The notes under the pieces are model-generated. The model saw only the letters and a list, made by a program, of their open reading frames with translations. It had not been told where the DNA came from and did no database searches. A stretch of DNA of 9,336 nt from CAYHZL01 sp964361075 (GTDB lineage Bacteria > Bacteroidota > Ignavibacteria > UBA10030 > UBA8401). A program made the position numbers and the translations under genes. The DNA is taken from positions 1-9,336 of the forward strand of contig CAYHZL010000143.1 in assembly GCA_964361075.1 (NCBI GenBank). The letters run 5' to 3'. Below are positions 1 to 6,182 of this stretch, one piece after another. How positions within the stretch are numbered: position 1 is the first letter of the stretch; every line of letters starts with the position of its first letter.

Positions 1-100
1 GTACGGGATTCCGTACAGCGGAACTTCGCCAAAGAACGGCTCGCAATGACAATTTCTTTTAGGTTTTTAGAGATGTCCATAACTTTTATTGTAATTGTTC
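1..100. other. Gene-free left edge with repeat debris
   Basis: No reading frame here looks like a gene. The first 16 bases form a small hairpin: gtacgg at 1-6 pairs with ccgtac at 11-16. The stretch around 36-52 (ggctcgcaatgacaatt) resembles the tail of dispersed intergenic repeats common in Bacteroidota/Chlorobiota genomes. That resemblance is from memory and was not searched. From base 53 to 100 the sequence is plain AT-rich spacer. The element is cut by the window edge, so its full extent cannot be judged. Confidence 0.35.
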
Positions 101-179
101 AGTCATGCCATGAATTTTTCTAAGATTTTTGTGAATCTTGTTCGCCGCGGCGAATCAAAAAGTAATTCATGGCATGACT
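101..179. repeat. 79-bp palindromic intergenic element downstream of the operon
   Basis: Perfect 16-bp inverted arms bound the element: agtcatgccatgaatt at 101-116 and its exact reverse complement at 164-179. Two smaller structures sit in the loop. One is the hairpin aagatt/aatctt (122-127 with 134-139). The other is the 14-bp perfect palindrome ttcgccgcggcgaa (141-154). The 18-mer gttcgccgcggcgaatca at 140-157 recurs exactly at 6252-6269. No target-site duplication is visible at the ends. It lies 26 bases past the permease stop, so it may fold at the 3' end of the operon mRNA. However, no U-tract follows it on the minus strand, so it is not a classical terminator. A REP/MITE-like dispersed repeat is the best reading. 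Confidence 0.75.
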
Positions 180-205
180 TTAAAGGCACGTTGAGTAGTT
201 ACCTT

Positions 206-1480
206 TTATTTTTTCTTTCCAAACTCCGGTTCAATTTTTACCAACGCCGCAACAATAAATCCCGGAATTGTAGAAATAATTACCCACACAAAAAAATTTG
301 CATAGCCAATCATCTCTTGCAATTTGCCGCTGAACATTCCCGGCAACATCATACCCAACGCCATGATGCCGGTACAAATTGCATAGTGCGCTGTTTTGTG
401 TTCTCCTTCCGAGACCATAATCATAAATAACATGTACGCTGTAAATCCGAAACCATAACCAAATTGTTCAATCGCGACTGCCGCATTGATAATAAAAAAA
501 TTTGCCGGCAACACGTGTGAAAGATACACAAAAGCGAGATCAGGAAGATGGATAGAACAGACCATAATCCACAACATTTTTTTTAATCCGTGTTTTGAAA
601 TAATATATCCGCCGAACAAACCGCCAAGCGTGAGTGCAAGAATGCCGACAGTTCCGTACACAATACCAACTTCGCTTGTCGTTAAACCAAGTCCACCTTT
701 TTCGCGCGCATCAAGAAGAAACGGTGAAACAAGTTTCACAAGCTGCGCTTCTGCAAATCGAAATAATAAAAGAAAAGCAAGAATGGCAAGAATATCTTTT
801 CTCTTGAAAAAGAGAGCAAACGTACGGAAAAATTCTGAAAATATATTTTGTGATGAATCGGATAGCGTCGCCTTATCACTTGCCGGATATGGCAGAATAA
901 ATTTGTGGTAAATAAAAAAAGAAATGAAAATTGTTGCAAGAATTCCAAATGTGATTGACCATGCAATTTTTAAACCGCCATGTATTTCAAAATATCCGGC
1001 AAGCACAATCAGCGCACCTTGTCCGGTAATCATTGCGATGCGGTAAAACGTACTGCGCACGCCGACAAACGCCGCCTGCGTTCCTTGGTCGAGCGCGAGC
1101 ATATAAAAACCATCGGCAGCAATATCGTGCGTTGCAGAACTGAATGCCATCAACCAAAAAATTGCAAGTGTGTATTGAAAAAATGCAGGCGCAGGAATTG
1201 TCAACGCAACACCGGCAAGCGTTACACCAATGATGAATTGCATTGTTACAACCCAAAATCTTTTTGTGCGAAAAATATCAACGAACGGACTCCAGAGCGG
1301 TTTAATAACCCACGGCAAATACAGCCAGCTTGTATAGAGCGCGATATCGGCATTGGAAATTCCCATCCGCTTGTACATGATAACAGAAATTGTCATCACG
1401 GTAACATACGGAACACCTTGCGCGAAGTACAGCGATGGAATCCACGACCATGGATTGCGAGTTATTTTTGTTGAACTCAT
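206..1480 (-). CDS. AmpG-like MFS permease (candidate muropeptide transporter)
   Basis: Inner-membrane permease of 424 residues, very hydrophobic throughout, about 12 membrane segments expected. Family clues seen: FAQGVPY in the first helix, and KPLWSPFVD at about residues 60-68, matching the FKFLWSPLMD region I recall in E. coli AmpG. SSATHDIAADG at about 114-124 corresponds to the SATQDIxxD region of AmpG. AmpG itself carries N-acetylglucosaminyl-anhydro-muropeptides into the cytoplasm for peptidoglycan recycling. This homologue is shorter than the 491-residue E. coli protein. The start at 1480 is chosen over an in-frame ATG at 1519 because AGGAC lies 7 bases upstream and the 13 extra residues are not family-like. 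It lies 110 bases downstream of the SpoIID-like gene on the same strand. Substrate is inferred; a related PAT-type sugar or peptide transporter is the alternative. Confidence 0.82.
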   Translation of the reverse strand: MSSTKITRNPWSWIPSLYFAQGVPYVTVMTISVIMYKRMGISNADIALYTSWLYLPWVIKPLWSPFVDIFRTKRFWVVTMQFIIGVTLAGVALTIPAPAFFQYTLAIFWLMAFSSATHDIAADGFYMLALDQGTQAAFVGVRSTFYRIAMITGQGALIVLAGYFEIHGGLKIAWSITFGILATIFISFFIYHKFILPYPASDKATLSDSSQNIFSEFFRTFALFFKRKDILAILAFLLLFRFAEAQLVKLVSPFLLDAREKGGLGLTTSEVGIVYGTVGILALTLGGLFGGYIISKHGLKKMLWIMVCSIHLPDLAFVYLSHVLPANFFIINAAVAIEQFGYGFGFTAYMLFMIMVSEGEHKTAHYAICTGIMALGMMLPGMFSGKLQEMIGYANFFVWVIISTIPGFIVAALVKIEPEFGKKK

Positions 1481-1487
1481 CGTATTC

Positions 1488-1492
1488 GTCCT
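1488..1492 (-). promoter_or_regulatory. Ribosome binding site of the AmpG-like permease
   Basis: AGGAC on the minus strand, 7 bases before the ATG at 1480. It decides the start: the alternative ATG 39 bases further upstream has no such motif. Clear Shine-Dalgarno sites are few in this operon, so the last gene may be translated independently of the genes before it. Confidence 0.6.
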
Positions 1493-1590
1493 GTTAATAA
1501 GGCAAAGTGAAAAATGCAAAATTCAAAATTAATGGAGATTGTCGAGTGTGCTTTGCAATTTTTAACTTTACACTTTTACCTTTTAATTGT
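1493..1590. other. AT-rich spacer with repeat-like phrases
   Basis: This is the only long gap in the five-gene cluster. It contains gcaaaattcaaaatta near 1517-1532 and tttgcaatttttaac near 1552-1566, loosely complementary to one another. Such phrases resemble AT-rich dispersed spacer repeats of this bacterial group (memory only, unsearched). I see no convincing hairpin terminator and no clear promoter, so read-through into the permease gene is likely but not proven. Confidence 0.3.
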
Positions 1591-2925
1591 TCAATATAGT
1601 TTTTTCAATTCCGTATTTCGGAAATAGTGCTGTACTATTTCTTCAGCCTGAAATCCTTGTACCGCCATTACTGCCGCGCCTATTTGGCAAAATCCGACGC
1701 CATGTCCCCAGCCTGCACCGTGTAAAATAAATTTTGTTGGAATACCGGCAGCATCATTCTCCATTACAACAATAAACGCAGAGCTGTACAAATGACTTTT
1801 CGAAAGCCAGCGGCGAATTTCCAATTCTTTGCCGACTGTTAATGTTTTTTTCGTTCCTACAATTTTTAATTTTACGATGCGTCCGGAAGGACCACGCTGC
1901 ATGGGAATAAGATTTTTCAATGTGCCAAAATCAATTCCTGATTTTTTGTGGATGAGATGTTCTAATTCTTTACGTGTGTATTCAACCTTCCAACGGAAAA
2001 AGTCTGTTGTCTCTTGATCAAACGACGGAAGAATTTGGCGCAGAATATTTCCATCTGTGGTATTACAATATGCATCAGGAGAAGAGGAAATCCATTTGTC
2101 TGCTTCTTGCTCAGTGCAAATTGGCTGATGAGGATATGGAGAATCGGAAAGACACGTGAGATACGGAACCGGCGTATCTGCCCACGCATTTTCAAATACT
2201 TCTGTTACACCGCCGCACGATTTTGAAAACCTCGCATCGCAAATTTCGTTCTCGTACATAATAAAAGTTCCGCGTGTCGCTTCAATCGCTTCTTCCACTT
2301 CAGACGAAATAATTTTTGAAATTCCTTGGTACCGCTGACAATGATCGTCCGCGCACACATCGAAGATGTCGTGGTCTTCGCGATCATACCATCGAATCAA
2401 TTCATCTTCCGTCCGGTGTGTTCGCTGCGAAGGAATTCCCACAAGAGAAATTTTCTTTTTCTGTTCTAACATTGCCACCAACCAACTGCGCGAGGTGATG
2501 GCGTGCGCTTTCAATAATGCTGCCGGTGCAGTCGCGCTCATTTCAGAAGAAATAACGCTTGCTAAATATCGCTCAACTGAAATTTTGTTAATGGCAGTAA
2601 TCGTTCCATCATCACGCATCACCAACGTTAATCCACCTTGAAATGTCTGGCTCTCCCGCCGCTCCCAATGAAAATGAATTCCGAACACAACATCGTGTAA
2701 AATAAATTCACCATACGCCATCGGTTTAAAATGTATTTCTTTCTGGCGCAGCAATTCAATTCCTTTGCCGCCGTACAGCACAATCATTCCCGCGTCAATC
2801 TTCGCATTAAATTCTCCGCTCACAATTACATCTTCTGTAATAGAAAATTGTTCATGCAATTCACCGTGCACTTCTGTGTACTGTTCAAATATTCCTACTT
2901 TAATTGTTGGTTCTGAAGAAATCAT
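1591..2925 (-). CDS. SpoIID/LytB-domain protein, predicted cytoplasmic (putative lytic transglycosylase)
   Basis: A 444-residue protein of the SpoIID/LytB family. Family members cleave peptidoglycan glycan strands that lack stem peptides; in sporulating Firmicutes SpoIID acts during engulfment. Seen here: the core segment ISVERYLASVISSEMS (residues 115-130), where E128 corresponds to the catalytic glutamate; VCADDHCQRYQG (190-201) with C191, H195 and C196 matching the family's zinc-binding region; and the C-terminal hallmark HGAGWGHGVGFCQIGA (402-417). Cys replaces the usual Met/Ser in the GxxQ part. There is no signal peptide or membrane segment, and extension is excluded: the upstream gene's TAA is in frame, 15 bases before this ATG. 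That is odd for a wall enzyme and suggests an intracellular substrate. It starts 15 bases after the DUF4922-type gene with no Shine-Dalgarno, so translational coupling is likely. Family call is firm; exact activity is inferred. Confidence 0.88.
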   Translation of the reverse strand: MISSEPTIKVGIFEQYTEVHGELHEQFSITEDVIVSGEFNAKIDAGMIVLYGGKGIELLRQKEIHFKPMAYGEFILHDVVFGIHFHWERRESQTFQGGLTLVMRDDGTITAINKISVERYLASVISSEMSATAPAALLKAHAITSRSWLVAMLEQKKKISLVGIPSQRTHRTEDELIRWYDREDHDIFDVCADDHCQRYQGISKIISSEVEEAIEATRGTFIMYENEICDARFSKSCGGVTEVFENAWADTPVPYLTCLSDSPYPHQPICTEQEADKWISSSPDAYCNTTDGNILRQILPSFDQETTDFFRWKVEYTRKELEHLIHKKSGIDFGTLKNLIPMQRGPSGRIVKLKIVGTKKTLTVGKELEIRRWLSKSHLYSSAFIVVMENDAAGIPTKFILHGAGWGHGVGFCQIGAAVMAVQGFQAEEIVQHYFRNTELKKLY

Positions 2926-2940
2926 ATTCGTTGTATGAAA

Positions 2941-3927
2941 TTATTTGTACTGTGCGATCACTTGTTCAAGAATATTTTCACTCATACTCACTTCTTTGTA
3001 CATCGCTTCAATCGCAGCCGCATCAAGACGATTGAAATCTTTTTCCACCGGTGTAATAATTAATCCGCCAATATCAACCGCAGCCGGACTCACTAAAATT
3101 TTTTCATCTCCTTCTTTGAAGTACGCATCGGGACGATGTTTCGTACGCGGGAAAATAATAATGTGCCACGTGTTGTCGCTGAATGAGCACAAAATATTTA
3201 CTAATGGTTCGTCATCAGTTTTTTCTATACGCTTCAATGTTTCAATTAATTTTTGCAACACATACGAAACTTTTTTCAGCGTGTCGCCTTCCACTACGAT
3301 GGTACTGCGTCCGGTGTTTTTCAAAGAGAACACAGAAACTTCATCAATAACACGATGCGGAATTAAACGTGCAGGATCGTGAACATAACACTCAATCGGA
3401 ATTACATTTGTCGGGCACGCCTGAAAGTGCACATGGTCCGGCGCAGACGCTCCGCATTTCGGTCCATTATAGAAGACAGAAAAATGCGGACTGAAATCTT
3501 TTGCCAGCGAAAGAAATGTATCAACCGCTGTATCGAATGATTGCGGTAAATGATTTTTATGAGGAATAGTAAAATGTTGTTTGAAAATCGGAAACGGATT
3601 GGCAAGAATGGAAAACTTTTCATTGTATGAAATCACCTGTTGTTCAGCAGGCAGATGCGCCTCGCACAAAAAACATGTTCGCTCGCTGATCGAACGCGCA
3701 TCAACATTCGCTCCCGTACTCACAATGCGATTCGGATTGTATTGCAGCCACGCAGAAAATCCGTTGCATAGAATTTCGCGCTGCACCGCTGCATCAAACA
3801 CAGTGTAACCATCGCCGCACTGCTGCCACATATTTTTTTGTTGCAGAAGAAGCGCTGATGAAAGCTCGGAAAGAGATTGTTGTGTTATTGAAGATTGGTA
3901 GCGTGCAAAAATGTGAGTATGCTTCAT
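2941..3927 (-). CDS. DUF4922-type protein of the GalT/HIT superfamily (putative nucleotidyltransferase or phosphorylase)
   Basis: A 328-residue soluble protein, which I recognise as DUF4922-like, a group mostly seen in Bacteroidota. Its motifs line up with galactose-1-phosphate uridylyltransferase. CFLC (C85, C88) matches the first zinc pair. H123 in FTIPHKNHLP matches GalT H115 in FSPDHSKTLP. YNGPKCGASAPDHVHFQ (153-169) matches the GalT stretch ending HPHGQ, so H165 would be a zinc ligand, H167 the covalent nucleophile and Q169 the conserved glutamine. GDP-L-galactose and Ap4A phosphorylases share the HxHxQ logic. Expected chemistry is nucleotidyl transfer from a nucleotide sugar to phosphate or a sugar phosphate. 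A second HIIIFPRTKHRP segment (255-266) supports a duplicated HIT fold. It starts 5 bases after the GNAT stop with no Shine-Dalgarno. No galK or galE lies nearby, so a galT name is not justified. Substrate unknown. Confidence 0.8.
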   Translation of the reverse strand: MKHTHIFARYQSSITQQSLSELSSALLLQQKNMWQQCGDGYTVFDAAVQREILCNGFSAWLQYNPNRIVSTGANVDARSISERTCFLCEAHLPAEQQVISYNEKFSILANPFPIFKQHFTIPHKNHLPQSFDTAVDTFLSLAKDFSPHFSVFYNGPKCGASAPDHVHFQACPTNVIPIECYVHDPARLIPHRVIDEVSVFSLKNTGRSTIVVEGDTLKKVSYVLQKLIETLKRIEKTDDEPLVNILCSFSDNTWHIIIFPRTKHRPDAYFKEGDEKILVSPAAVDIGGLIITPVEKDFNRLDAAAIEAMYKEVSMSENILEQVIAQYK

Positions 3928-3932
3928 GAATG

Positions 3933-4445
3933 TTACTGAGTATTGGTTGAGATATTTTTGTAGCCGATTAAATGCTGTACTGTTGTTCTTCCCATCACGA
4001 ACGGTTCTTCAGTTTCAAAAATGAAACCCAATTTTTTATACCATTCAACCGAAGCGGTATTCTGTGTCATCACCCCAAGCCACGCTTTGTCGAAAAAAAG
4101 CGAACGTGCTTTTTCTTCCGCCATTTCCAATAAGCGTTTTCCAATTCCTTGTCCTTGAAATTCCGGAAGGACATACAATGATGCGATATGAAAACGATTG
4201 AGTTCGAGATCATGAAACATGCGTTCGTAGCCGACAATTTTTTGATCAACTGCAGCAACATAATTCCACATCGTTGAATCTGCAAACACACGTTCGAGGT
4301 GTATTTCTGTATTATGATTATTGAAGTACCATTGAATATCGGTCAACGGGATAAACGGAGAATACGTCGCAATCCATGTTTGCAATAATACGTATTGCAC
4401 CTGTTCAAAATCTTTTTGTTCCCATTCACGATAAGTAATGTTCAT
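3933..4445 (-). CDS. GNAT-family N-acetyltransferase
   Basis: A 170-residue soluble protein with a single GNAT fold. Motif A is clear: SLYVLPEFQGQGIGKRLLE (residues 89-107) contains the QGQGIG loop that binds the acetyl-CoA pyrophosphate. Motif B, NTASVEWYKKLGF (129-141), is the usual C-terminal signature. Length is normal for the family, so it is complete. It would transfer an acetyl group from acetyl-CoA to an amine. The target cannot be read from the sequence; an amino sugar, a peptide or a small molecule are all possible. It is the second gene of the operon, 15 bases after the glycosyltransferase stop and 5 bases before the DUF4922-type gene, so it is co-expressed with sugar-active enzymes. 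An amino-sugar or muropeptide acceptor is a guess from context only. Confidence 0.85.
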   Translation of the reverse strand: MNITYREWEQKDFEQVQYVLLQTWIATYSPFIPLTDIQWYFNNHNTEIHLERVFADSTMWNYVAAVDQKIVGYERMFHDLELNRFHIASLYVLPEFQGQGIGKRLLEMAEEKARSLFFDKAWLGVMTQNTASVEWYKKLGFIFETEEPFVMGRTTVQHLIGYKNISTNTQ

Positions 4446-4460
4446 AAAATAATATTCCGA

Positions 4461-5927
4461 TTATTTTTTATTCAATCGAATCCGCGCCATCATTTCAATT
4501 GTACGAATTTTATCTTTATAGTAATCGTTTCGATTTATTTTATCAATCGGCAGCGCCGCATCGGTATTGCCTTCCCAACGGCGGCACAAATAAATCGGCT
4601 CGTAAATTCTGCCGATTTGATATTCGCGCGAAAGACGAAGTGCAACAGCATAATCTTCACCGTAACTTGTATTTGGCAAACCGATCTGACGAAGCAATGC
4701 AGTATCGAATGCGCGCGGCGCGCCAAGTCCATTGATGCGCAACGCGTTATTGCGTCCATTGTCCGGAGTCCACTCTTTGTGATCAATTAATCCGGGAGGA
4801 ATTTCTTCAAGCTTTGCATTCACAAGTTTGTACGAACCGATCACCATCGCGTACTCACCACTACGGAACACATTGACAACTTTTTGTAATGTCGATTGAT
4901 CAAAATACATATCATCAGAATCTAACTGCACTGCATACGTACCGCACAACTCCGATGCCACGCCCTCATTCCAACATCCGCCGATACCGAGATCCGTACG
5001 CGAAGGAATAAGATGACACACCGCAGGATTTTTTCGTGCAAGCTCTTTCAGAATATCAGTCGTTCCATCCGTTGAATGATTATCGACAACAAGTACATTG
5101 AATAAAAAATTTGTTTGTTGCTTCAGCACACTATGCACAGCATCGGCAATAGTTTTTTCTCTGTTGCGCACCGGAATAATAACGCTGACTTCAACAGGAA
5201 ATTCAATTTTGAATTTCGGCACTTTTGAAAATTTCGGTTTTAAGAATGCGCCGATATTTTTCAGATGCTTCGTTGCAACGCGTTCCATGTCGCGCTGCAC
5301 ATTTTGATTGTTCGGATTAACATAGTCAAATTGTTTTTCACCACTCTTCCGCAAATCGGATTCAACTTTCGTATAAAGATATTCTTGAATATGAAAGACA
5401 GCGTGCTGAATCGAAACTTTTAAACGCACATCGTACACACCGGCATGTTCTACTTTTTCGATCGCACCAAATCGCTTCAATGATTTGGTAATCGCTTTTG
5501 TCGAGAACATCATCAACGGACCAAAATCAAAATTATCGCGCACACTGCCGAATTGATAATCAATTGTCGGATGTTCGTAACGCAGACCGGTTTTCATTTC
5601 ATAGTAATCAGAGTAGAGAAGACCTGCGTCGGTATTTTTTGCGATATCAACAGACCGTTCAAGCGCATTCTGCCCTAATGCTATTTCCTGTGCTTGGGTG
5701 ATGAACAACAAAAATTTGGTTGAAGTTTTTTTCAGAATCGCTTGCAGCGTTTTACCCGAAGTAAGCGACGAGGCAATGAGCCCTTCGCATTTGCTGCGTT
5801 TGGTTGAATATGCACCATCATGCGTGATAAGAATTTTCTTTACCAGCGGTGATTCGATAAATTGTTCGAGCGTTGCCTCAAAACTTGATGATTCGAAATA
5901 AGGAAGTACAACAGTAAGTTCATTCAT
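4461..5927 (-). CDS. Family 2 glycosyltransferase with two GT-A-like domains
   Basis: A 488-residue soluble protein, first gene of the operon. The C-terminal half (about 245-488) is a canonical GT-A domain: VSVIIPVRNRE opens it, VVDNHSTDGT (280-289) follows, LDSDD (335-339) is the metal-binding DxD, and GEDY (423-426) plus CRRWEGNT (448-455) are later acceptor/catalytic elements. The N-terminal half (about 3-190) looks like a second, diverged GT2 domain: LTVVLPYFES at its start and GLLYSDYYEMKTG (102-114) at the DxD position. No membrane segment or signal peptide is seen, so it acts in the cytoplasm on an unknown acceptor. The start is ATG 5927, with GGAG 6 bases upstream; a GTG at 5939 would add only four residues and lies over that site. 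A wall- or surface-glycan glycosyltransferase unrelated to the other genes is possible, but the tight operon argues against chance. Confidence 0.85.
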   Translation of the reverse strand: MNELTVVLPYFESSSFEATLEQFIESPLVKKILITHDGAYSTKRSKCEGLIASSLTSGKTLQAILKKTSTKFLLFITQAQEIALGQNALERSVDIAKNTDAGLLYSDYYEMKTGLRYEHPTIDYQFGSVRDNFDFGPLMMFSTKAITKSLKRFGAIEKVEHAGVYDVRLKVSIQHAVFHIQEYLYTKVESDLRKSGEKQFDYVNPNNQNVQRDMERVATKHLKNIGAFLKPKFSKVPKFKIEFPVEVSVIIPVRNREKTIADAVHSVLKQQTNFLFNVLVVDNHSTDGTTDILKELARKNPAVCHLIPSRTDLGIGGCWNEGVASELCGTYAVQLDSDDMYFDQSTLQKVVNVFRSGEYAMVIGSYKLVNAKLEEIPPGLIDHKEWTPDNGRNNALRINGLGAPRAFDTALLRQIGLPNTSYGEDYAVALRLSREYQIGRIYEPIYLCRRWEGNTDAALPIDKINRNDYYKDKIRTIEMMARIRLNKK

Positions 5928-5933
5928 ACATGT

Positions 5934-5937
5934 CTCC
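5934..5937 (-). promoter_or_regulatory. Ribosome binding site of the glycosyltransferase
   Basis: GGAG on the minus strand, 6 bases before the ATG at 5927. It fixes the start of the first operon gene, because the only upstream alternative, GTG at 5939, would begin next to this motif and have none of its own. Confidence 0.65.
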
Positions 5938-5953
5938 ACAATGACACTATTTC

Positions 5954-6080
5954 GTCGTCCCTTAAAAAGTCTTATTTACAAAGTGATGCCATGAGTTTGT
6001 TTATCAAGAACGTGAAAATTTGAATTATTTCTGAATCATTTCATTACACTCATGGCATCACTCGCATTTTTTAAGGTTCG
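5954..6080. mobile_element. MITE-like element with nested inverted repeats and 8-bp target duplication
   Basis: A 127-bp non-coding element. It is flanked by the exact 8-bp direct repeat actatttc at 5946-5953 and 6081-6088, as left by transposition. The outer inverted arms are gtcgtcccttaaaaa (5954-5968) and tttttaaggttcgac (6068-6082), 13 of 15 matching. The right arm runs 2 bases into the direct repeat, so the exact right end is uncertain. Inside is a second, perfect 15-bp inverted pair, agtgatgccatgagt (5982-5996) and actcatggcatcact (6048-6062). There is no reading frame for a transposase, so any movement would be in trans; many families make 8-bp duplications, so none is named. It sits 27 bases before the start of the five-gene operon and may carry or have displaced its promoter. 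Confidence 0.6.
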
Positions 6081-6082
6081 AC

Positions 6083-6182
6083 TATTTCCATTGAAAAATA
6101 TTTTTGTGTTTTTAATTTAGAAAAAGGTTGCTCAGGAAGCAATATACACTTTGCGGCAGTAATGTCTTTATTTGAGGAGAAA
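6083..6182. other. Gene-free spacer between two repeat elements
   Basis: AT-rich, with no plausible gene. The only visible structure is a short hairpin, ttgct/agcaa at 6128-6132 and 6138-6142. If the neighbouring element is an insertion, this stretch is the ancestral upstream region of the minus-strand operon and a likely place for its original promoter. I could not identify a convincing promoter motif. Confidence 0.3.

Noticed and set aside
101..179. Rho-independent terminator for the five-gene operon
   Set aside because: The arms are strong but 47 bases apart, and no T-tract follows on the minus strand. A dispersed palindromic repeat explains it better.
95..430. Plus-strand open frame of 111 codons across the left palindrome and into the permease gene
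   Set aside because: It overlaps the C-terminal part of the well-supported permease in antisense, starts inside a palindromic repeat, has no ribosome binding site and gives a basic, low-complexity protein.
486..1474. Two long plus-strand open frames (486-911 and 980-1474) opposite the permease gene
   Set aside because: They are antisense shadows of a conserved membrane protein gene. Their translations show no family motif and are rich in Arg, Cys and His, as expected for non-coding frames.
1591..2925. SpoIID domain as evidence of sporulation
   Set aside because: SpoIID/LytB domains are widespread in non-sporulating bacteria; no other sporulation gene is present and the T9SS signature places the organism in a non-sporulating group.
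2945..3382. Plus-strand open frame of 145 codons opposite the DUF4922-type gene
   Set aside because: The minus-strand frame holds the CxxC and HxHxQ motifs and fits the operon spacing. The opposite frame has no start signal or recognisable motif.
2941..3927. Calling the HxHxQ protein a true galT of the Leloir pathway
   Set aside because: Motifs support the superfamily, but overall sequence and length differ and no galK, galE or galM lies nearby. Substrate is left open.
5937..5939. GTG at 5939 as the glycosyltransferase start
   Set aside because: It would overlap the GGAG that serves the ATG at 5927 and has no ribosome binding site of its own; the four added residues carry no conserved feature.
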